Below are positions 55,655 through 64,000 of a stretch of 64,000 nt of DNA, piece by piece. The first letter of the stretch is position 1, and each line of letters opens with the position of its first letter. Under the pieces are notes generated by a model. That model had not been told where the DNA came from. It made no database searches and saw nothing but the letters and a program-made list of their open reading frames with translations. Location: assembly GCF_032854445.1 (NCBI RefSeq), contig NC_088307.1, positions 28,295,484 through 28,359,483 of the forward strand, written 5' to 3'. Both the position numbers and the translations under genes were made by a program. This stretch comes from Liolophura sinensis (taxonomy: Eukaryota; Mollusca; Polyplacophora; Chitonida; Chitonidae).

Positions 55655-56990
55655 AATGTGATGGTTTGTGATGGGTTTAGTACAAATGTCCTATGGGAGT
55701 GTGATCGGTATGTGATGGGTATCTAATGGCACAAATATGTGATGACACATGTACGTGGTGGGTATGTGATGGCACATGTGTGATGAGTATGTGATGATAC
55801 ATGTATCCGATGGGTATGAGATGATAAATGTATGTGATGGGTATGTGATGATACATGTATGTGATGGGTATGTAATGATGCATGTATGTGATGGGTATGT
55901 GATGATGCATGTATATGATGGTATGTGAAGGCACATGTATGTGATGATACATTATGTGATGGGTATGTGGTGATACATGTATGTGATGATACATGTATGT
56001 AATGGTATGTGATGATACATGTATGTGATGATACATGTATGTGATGGGTATGTGGTGATACATGTATGTGATGGTATGTGATGACACATGTATGTGATGA
56101 TACATGTATGTGATGGGTATGTGATGATATATGTATGTAATGTGTATATGATGGTACATGTATGTGATGGGTATGCGATGGTACATATATTTGATGAGTA
56201 TATGGTGGTACATGTTTGTGATGAGCATGTGATGGTACATGTATGTGGTGGGTATGTGATGATACATCTATGTGATGGATAAATGATCATACATGTATTT
56301 GACGGGTATAGGATGGTACATGTATGCGATGATACATGTATGTGATGATACATGATTGTGATGGGTTTGTAATAGTACATTTATGTCATCGATATATGAC
56401 CATACATGTATGTGATGGGTATGTGATAATACAAGTATGTGATAGGTATATGATGGTACATGTATGTGATGGGTTTGTGATGATACATGTATGTGATGGG
56501 CAGATGATCATACATGTATTTGATGGATATATGATGGTACATGTATGCGATGATACATGTATGTGATGATACATGTTTGTGATGGGTTTGTAATAGTACA
56601 TGTACGTGATCGAGATATGACCATACATGTATGTGATGTGTATGTGATAATACATGTATGTGATGGGCATATGATGATACATCTATGTGATGGGTATGTG
56701 ATGATACATGCATGTGATGGGTATGTGATGATACATATATGTAATGGTAATTGATTGTGGATAGTAGTATGTGATCGATATGCTAGGGTATATGCACAAA
56801 TAATATGTCATGTGATGTGTATGTGATGGCATTCGATATATGATGGCATGCGATGAGTATGAGATTAGTTGTGATGTGTACATGCTGGTTTACTAGGGTA
56901 TTTGATGGGTATATGGATTGTGGGTTATAGTTTGTTATCGGTATGCTACGGTACATGGGAGAGTAATGATGTGTGAGGGGTATGTGATGG
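55655..56990. repeat. 27-bp tandem array with 16-bp short units
   Basis: ATGTATGTGATGGGTATGTG plus ATGATAC, interspersed with short ATGTATGTGATGATAC units. It decays between 56750 and 57060. The shared TATGTGATGGGTA word links it to the next array. Long - strand frames are artefacts. Confidence 0.95.
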
Positions 56991-57067
56991 CATGCGATGA
57001 GTATGTAACAGGTAGGTGATACCATGTTATGGTAGGTGATAAGTACATGTTGGTTTATTAGGGTATT

Positions 57068-60000
57068 TGATGGGTATTCGGTTGTACAGAACGGTGTATG
57101 GTGGGTACGTGTTTGCACAGTATGGTATATGGTGGGTACGTGTTTGTACAGAATGGTATATAATGGGTAAATGTTTGTACAGAATGGTGTACGATGGGTA
57201 CGTGTTTGTAAAGAATGGTATACGATGGGTACATGTTTGTACACAAGGGTATGTGATGTGTACGTCTTTGTACAGAATGGTATATGATGGGTAAATGTTT
57301 GTACAGAATGGTATGTGATGGCTACATGTTTGTACACAATGGTATATGATGGGTAAATGTTTGTACAGAATGGTATATGATGGGTAAATGTTTGTACAGA
57401 ATGGTATATGATGGGTAGGTGTTTGTACAGAATGGTATATCGTAGGTGCGTGTTTGTACAGAATGGTATATGATGGGTACGTGTTTGTACAGAATGGTGT
57501 ATGATCGGCACGTGTTTGTACAGAATGGTATGTGATGGGTATGTGTTTGTACAGAATGGTATATGATGGGTAAATATTCGTACAGAATGGTATATGATGG
57601 GTAGGTGTTTGTACAGAATGGTATACGATGGGTACATGTTTGTACAGAATGGTATGTGATGGGTCAATGTTTGTACAGAATGGTATATGATGGGTAAATG
57701 TTTGTACAGAATAGTGTACGATGGGTACGTGTTTGTAAAGAATGGTATACGATGGGTACATGTTTGTACACAAGGGTATGTGATGTGTACGTGTTTGTAC
57801 AGAATGGTATATGATGGGTAAATGTTTGTACAGAATGGTATGTGATGGCTACATGTTTGTACAGAATGGTATATGATGGGTAAATGTTTGTACAGAATGG
57901 TATATGATGGGTAAATGTTTGTACAGAATGGTATATGATGGGTAGGTGTTTGTACAGAATGGTATATAGTAGGTGCGTGTTTGTACAGAATGGTATATGA
58001 TGGGTACGTGTTTGTACAGAATGGTGTATGATGGGCACGTGTTTGTGCAGAATGGTATGTGATGGGTACATGTTTGTACAGAATGGTATATGATGGGTAA
58101 ATATTCGTACAGAATGGTATATGATGGGTAGGTGTTTGTACAGAATGGTATACGATGGGTACATGTTTGTACAGAATGGTATGTGATGGGTCAATGTTTG
58201 TACAGAATGGTTTATGATGGGTAAATGTTTGTACACAATGGTATATGATGTATACGTGTTTGTACAGAATGGTATGTGATGGGTCAATGTTTGTACAGAA
58301 TGGTATATGATGGGTACATGTTTGTACAGAATGGTATGTGATGGGTACATGTTTGTACAGAATGGTATGTGATGGGTCAATGTTTGTACAGAATGGTATA
58401 TGATGGGTAAATGTTTGTACAGAATAGTGTACGATGGGTACGTGTTTGTAAAGAATGGTATACAATGGGTACATGTTTGTACACAAGGGTATGTGATGTG
58501 TACGTGTTTGTACAGAATGGTATATGATGGGTAAATGTTTGTACAGAATGGTATGTGATGGCTACATGTTTGTACAGAATGGTATATGATGTGTACGTGT
58601 TTGTACAGAATGGTATATGATGGGTAAATATTTGTACAGAATGGTATATGATGTGTACGTGTTTGTGCAGAATGGGATATGATGGGTAAATATTTGTACA
58701 GAATGGTATATGATGGGTAAATGTTTGTACAGAATGGAATATAATGGGTACATGTTTGTACAGAATGGTATACGATGGGTACGTGTTTGTACAGAATGTT
58801 ATATGATGGGTAAATATTCGTACAGAATGGTATATGATGGGTAGGTGTTTGTACAGAATGGTATACGATGGGTACATGTTTGTACAGAATGGTATATGAT
58901 GGGTAGGTGTTTGTACAGAATGGTATATCGTAGGTGAGTGTTTGTACAGAATGGTATATGATGGGTACGTGTTTGTACAGAATGGTATACGATGGGTAAA
59001 TGTTTGTACAGAATGGTATGTGATGGGTACATGTTTGTTCAGTATGGTATATGATGTGTACGTGTTTGTACAGAATAGTATATGATGGGTACATGTTTGC
59101 ACAGAATGGAATATGATGGGTCAATGTTTGTACAAAATGTTATATGATGGGTAAATGTTTGTACAGATTGGTATGTGATGGGTACATGTTTGTTCAGTAT
59201 GGTATATAATGTGTACGTGTTTGTACAGAATGGTATATGATGGGTAAATGTTTGTACAGAATGGTATACGATGTGTACGTGTTTGTACACAAGGGTATGT
59301 GATGTGTACGTGTTTGTACAGAATGGTATATGATGGGTACATGTTTGTACAGAATGGTATACGATGGGTACGTGTTTGCATAGAATGTTATATGATGGGT
59401 AAATGTTTGTACAGAATGGTATGTGATGGGTACATGTTTGTACAGTATGGTATATGATGTGTACGTGTTTGTACAGAATGGTATATGATGGGTAAATGTT
59501 TGTACAGAATGGTGTACGATGGGTACGTGTTTGTAAAGAATAGTATACGATGGGTACATGTTTGTACACAAGGGTATGTGATGTGTACGTGTTTGTACAG
59601 AATGGTATATGATGGGTACATGTTTGTACAGAATTGTATGTGATGGCTACATGTTTGTACAGAATGCTATATGATGGGTAAATGTTTGTACACAATGGTA
59701 TATGATGGGTAAATGTTTGTACAGAATGGTATATGATGGGTAGGTGTTTGTACAGAATGGTATATCGTAGGTGCGTGTTTGTACAGAATGGTATATGATG
59801 GGTACGTGTTTGTACAGAATGGTGTATGATGGGCACGTGTTTGTACAGAATGGTATGTGATGGGTATGTGTTTGTACAGAATGGTATGTGATGGGTCCTT
59901 GTTCGTACAGAATGGTATATGATGGGTAGGTGTTTGTACAGAATGGTATACGATGGGTACATGTTTGTACAGAATGGTATGTGATGGGTCAATGTTTGTA

Positions 60001-61300
60001 CAGAATGGTATATGATGGGTAAATGTTTGTACATAATGGTATATGATGTATACGTGTTTGTACAGAATGGTATGTGATGGGTCAATGTTTGTACAGAATG
60101 GTATATCATGGGTACATGTTTGTACAGAATGTTATATGATGGGTAAATGTTTGTACAGAATGGTATGTGATGGGTACATGTTTGTACAGATAGGTATGTG
60201 ATGGGTCAATGTTTGTACAGAATGGTATGTGATGGGTATGTGTTTGTACAAAACAGTATATGATGTGTAGGTGTTTGTACAGAATGGTATATGATGGGTA
60301 AATATTTGTACAGAATGGTATATAATGGGTAAATGTTTGTACAGAATGGTACATGATCGGTCAATGTTTGTACAGAATGGTATGTGATGGGTATGTGTTT
60401 GTACAAAATAGTATATGATGTGTACGTGTTTGTACAGAATGGTATATGATGGGTAAATATTTGTACAGAATGGTATATGATGTGTACGTGTTTGTGCAGA
60501 ATGGGATATGATGGGTAAATATTTGTACAGAATGGTATATGATGGGTAAATGTTTGTAAAGAATGGAATATAATGGGTACATGTTTGTACAGAATGGAAT
60601 ATGATGGGTAAATGTTTGTACAGAATGGAATATGATGGGTACGTGTTTGTACAGAATGGTATACGATGGGTAAATGTTTGTACAGAATGGTATGTGATGG
60701 GTACATGTTTGTTCAGTATGGTATATGATGTGTACGTGTTTGTACAGAATGGTATATGATGGGTACATGTTTGCACAGAATGGAATATGATGGGTCAATG
60801 TTTGTACAAAATGTTATATGATGGGTAAATGTTTGTACAGAATGGTATGTAATGGGTACATGTTTGTTCAGTATGGTATATGATGTGTACGTGTTTGTAC
60901 AGAATGGTATATGATGGGTAAATGTTTGTACAGAATGGTATAAGATGGGTACATGTTTGTACAGAATGGTATATGATGGGTACGTGCTTGCACACAATGG
61001 TATGTGATGGGTCCTTGTTTGTACAGAATGGTATGTTATGGGTACATGTTTGTACAGAATGGTATGTGATGGGTACGTGTTTGTACAGAATGGTATATGA
61101 TGGGTAAATATTTGTACAGAATAGTATATCATGGGTAAATATTTGTACAGAATGGAATATGATGGGTACATGTTTGTACAGAATGGTATACGATGGGTAC
61201 GTGTTTGTATAGAATGTTATATGATGGGTAAATGTTTGTACAGAATGGTATGTGATGGGTACATGTTTGTACAGTATGGTATATGATGTGTACGTGTTTG
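57068..61300. repeat. 31-bp satellite array
   Basis: About 136 units of GTTTGTACAGAATGGTATAT plus GATGGGTAAAT, with variants (GGGTACATG, GGGTACGTG, GGGTCAATG, GTGTACGTG, GTAGGTGCGTG). Multi-unit blocks recur, for example the CGTAGGTGCGTG block near 57440, 57968 and 59766. The - strand unit has almost no stops in any frame, so frames up to 567 codons arise. Confidence 0.98.
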
Positions 61301-61500
61301 NNNNNNNNNNNNNNNNNNNNNNNNNNNNNNNNNNNNNNNNNNNNNNNNNNNNNNNNNNNNNNNNNNNNNNNNNNNNNNNNNNNNNNNNNNNNNNNNNNNN
61401 NNNNNNNNNNNNNNNNNNNNNNNNNNNNNNNNNNNNNNNNNNNNNNNNNNNNNNNNNNNNNNNNNNNNNNNNNNNNNNNNNNNNNNNNNNNNNNNNNNNN
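61301..61500. other. Assembly gap of 200 N
   Basis: Exactly 200 N, placed at the right edge of the 31-bp array. The round number suggests a scaffold gap of unknown true size. Sequence after it (TGTGATGGTAATTCACTCTG) still begins with an array-like word. Confidence 0.98.
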
Positions 61501-62410
61501 TGTGATGGTAATTCACTCTGACATCGAATAGGCATCAGCCTGACTCATGGACTGGCGCAGTATTTAAGATCGTGAAGAGTACAAGAATGATTGGGGATAG
61601 ACATGATAGGTTTTCATGGAAATGAGACATCTGAAGGTATAGATTTCTCCGTGACTCGAACTAATGAATTGCCAAACGCTCTATTAATAGTCAGGGATAA
61701 AATATATGAAATTCGTGCAAATATTTTTGTGTTTTCCTGCCTTAATTGGACGGCTAAATCAATGATGTGTGGCATTTGGAAGGGGAAAAGACGGCTCTTC
61801 TCGGCAGAGGCAACCGAATGACTGAGTGCCCATGGTGAAGTTTGCAATCATTTGTCAGACTATTTCTGCCTTCATGGCAAAGGCTCGCCCGAAGGGTGGG
61901 GATGAAGGCATTCGTGCAAAGCAAATCAGCTCTCCACTCCCATGAAAGGCCAGCTTATTGGGTCCTCGGGAGAATAAATCCAAGAAATTGAAAGCTTCTC
62001 CAGACTTTGGAGATTAATAAAAAGCTATTTTGAGACGCCCTCCTTTTTGTAAGCTTCGTTACCGCGGTGATTAAACAATACCTTTTTAATACTGAAGGGT
62101 TACCTAAGTGTGTTAGATCATTTTCTCTGTCCCAGCTTCTGATAAACCTGATAACCCCTCCCTCCCCCTCCTTAGACCATCACCACTACGGCTTCATTCT
62201 TAAGGCTAGGCGTGGACGTAAATTTCTTTCGGAGAGCTACACCGCAAACATAACTTATAGCAATGTAGAATTAACGATAACATAGTCGACATTTTATAAT
62301 CTTCCAACCTACATAATAAGATACAAAATTATGTGAATAGTTGCCCCAGGCAAAATACATGTACAAAAGAGATGACCTGTGCGGGTACTATATATATATC
62401 TGTAAAATGA
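61501..62410. other. Unique stretch between arrays, no gene recognised
   Basis: 61860-62040 is GC-mixed and non-repetitive, possibly regulatory. Opposing frames at 61591-61847 have no further support. A short TATATATATC lies at 62391-62400. Confidence 0.4.
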
Positions 62411-62414
62411 AGGC

Positions 62415-64000
62415 GGACAATACTGGCATATCAGTCAATTAACAATACTGGCATATCAGTCCGGTAACAATACTGGCATATCAGTCCGGTAACAATACTG
62501 GCATATCAGTCAGGTAACAATACTGGCATATCAGCCAGGTTACAATACTGGCATATCAGCCAGGTAACAATACTGGTATATCAGTCAGGTAACAATACTG
62601 GCATATCAGTCCGGTAACAATACTGGCATATCAGTCAGGTAACAATACTGGCATATCAGTCCGGTAACAATACTGGTATATCAGTCAGGTAACAATACTG
62701 GCATATCAGTCCGGTAACAATACTGGCATATCAGTCAGGTAACAATACTGGCATATCAGTCCGGTAACAATACTGGCATATCAGCCAGGTAACAATACTG
62801 GTATATCAGTCAGGTAACAATACTGGCATATCAGCCAGGTTACAATACTGGCATATCAGTCCGGTAACAATACTGGCATATCAGTCTGGTAACAATACTG
62901 ATCAGTCCGGTAACAATACTGGCATATCAGTCTGGTAACAATACTGGCATATCAGTCAGGTAACAATACTGGCATATCAGTCCGGTAACAATACTGGCAT
63001 ATCAGTCAGGTAACAATACAGGCATATCAGTCCGGTAACAATACTGGCATATCAGCCAGGTTACAATACTGGCATATCTGTCCGGTAACAATACTGGCAT
63101 ATCAGTCTGGTAACAATACTGGCATATCAGCCAGGTATATCAGTCAGGTAACAATACTGGCATATCAGTCAGGTAACAATACTGGCATATCAGCCAGGCA
63201 TATCAGTCAGGTAACAATACTGGCATATCAGTCCGGTAACAATACTGACATATCAGCCAGGTTACAATACTGGCATATCAGCCAGGTAACAATACTGGTA
63301 TATCAGTCAGGTAACAATACTGGCATATCAGTCCGGTAACAATACTGGCATATCAGTCAGGTAACAATACTGGCATATCTGTCCGGTAACAATACTGGCA
63401 TATCAGCCAGGTAACAATACTGGTATATCAGTCAGGTAACAATACTGGCATATCAGCCAGGTTACAATACTGGCATATCAGTCCGGTAACAATACTGGCA
63501 TATCAGTCTGGTAACAATACTGATCAGTCCGGTAACAATACTGGCATATCAGTCTGGTAACAATACTGGCATATCAGTCAGGTAACAATACTGGCATATC
63601 AGTCCGGTAACAATACTGGCATATCAGTCAGGTAACAATACAGGCATATCAGTCCGGTAACAATACTGGCATATCAGCCAGGTTACAATACTGGCATATC
63701 TGTCCGGTAACAATACTGGCATATCAGTCTGGTAACAATACTGGCATATCAGCCAGGTATATCAGTCAGGTAACAATACTGGCATATCAGTCAGGTAACA
63801 ATACTGGCATATCAGCCAGGCATATCAGCCAGGTAACAATACTGGCATATCAGTCCGGTAACAATACTGGCATATCAGTCTGGTAACAATACTGGCATAT
63901 CAGCCAGGTAACAATACTGGTATATCAGTCAGGTAACAATACTGGCATATCAGTCAGGTAACAATACTGGCATATCAGTCAGGTAACAATACTGGCATAT
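62415..64000. repeat. 25-bp array with 622-bp higher-order period, runs off the window
   Basis: About 63 units of GTAACAATACTGGCATATCA plus GTCCG or GTCAG. Rare variants (ATACTGATCAGTCCGG, CCAGGTATATCAGTC, AATACAGGCATATC) reappear exactly 622 bp later, for example TCAGTCTGG followed by the short unit at 62881 and 63503, and CCAGGTATAT at 63131 and 63753. Confidence 0.98.

Noticed and set aside
56783-61171. Very long - strand open frames (567, 486, 356, 246 codons) with 31-residue repeats
   Set aside because: They lie entirely in the 31-bp array. The unit is stop-free in all three - strand frames, so every frame gives the same cyclic peptide; open length is a property of the satellite, not evidence of a gene.
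61591-61847. Overlapping frames on both strands after the N gap
   Set aside because: Neither strand shows codon bias, splice sites or a domain.

Overview
This is eukaryotic DNA, most likely from a lophotrochozoan animal and probably a mollusc. The evidence is an intron-rich TRIM gene with canonical GT/AG junctions, many tRNA-derived SINE fragments of a type I associate from memory with bivalve and gastropod genomes, and a very large amount of tandem-repeat DNA. There are no prokaryotic features. The species cannot be named from the sequence alone.

The best-supported gene is a complete TRIM-family E3 ligase on the + strand (1756-7443, six exons, about 570 residues: RING, two B-boxes, coiled coil, B30.2/SPRY). 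Its internal coding exons measure 96, 231 and 23 nt, the pattern I recall for vertebrate TRIM genes. Its introns hold a 33-bp minisatellite, SINEs and a copy of a dispersed element. A 114-bp tandem repeat starts inside its last codons and runs past the stop.

A second, previously unmarked gene can be assembled on the - strand (18770 down to 14133). Three exons join in phase and give a predicted secreted protein of about 175-186 residues. It has a signal peptide, an acidic spacer and a C-terminus ending in two peptides bounded by Lys-Arg, Gly-Arg-Arg and Gly-Arg-Arg-Arg. This is the layout of a neuropeptide prohormone. I cannot assign it to a named family.

The rest is mostly repeats. About twenty tandem arrays cover roughly 20 kb, nearly a third of the window. 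Unit lengths are 18, 22, 24, 25, 27, 28, 31, 33, 39, 44, 45, 48, 49, 52-56 and 114 bp. The largest are a 28-bp family at 22.8-25.7 kb, a 49-bp family at 33.9-35.6 kb, a 31-bp family at 57-61.3 kb that ends in a 200-N assembly gap, and a 25-bp family with a 622-bp higher-order period from 62.4 kb to the window end. The 48-bp array at 21.4-22.5 kb appears to be an internal expansion of a segment found singly in other copies of the same dispersed element.

Between the arrays, 28.6-30.3, 32.2-33.5, 39.3-42.5, 43.2-46, 47.8-49.2, 51.1-55.4 and 61.5-62.4 kb are non-repetitive at the scale I could read and hold no gene I can support. A few low-confidence exon candidates are listed. Most long open frames in the window are by-products of stop-free tandem repeats and are not annotated as genes.
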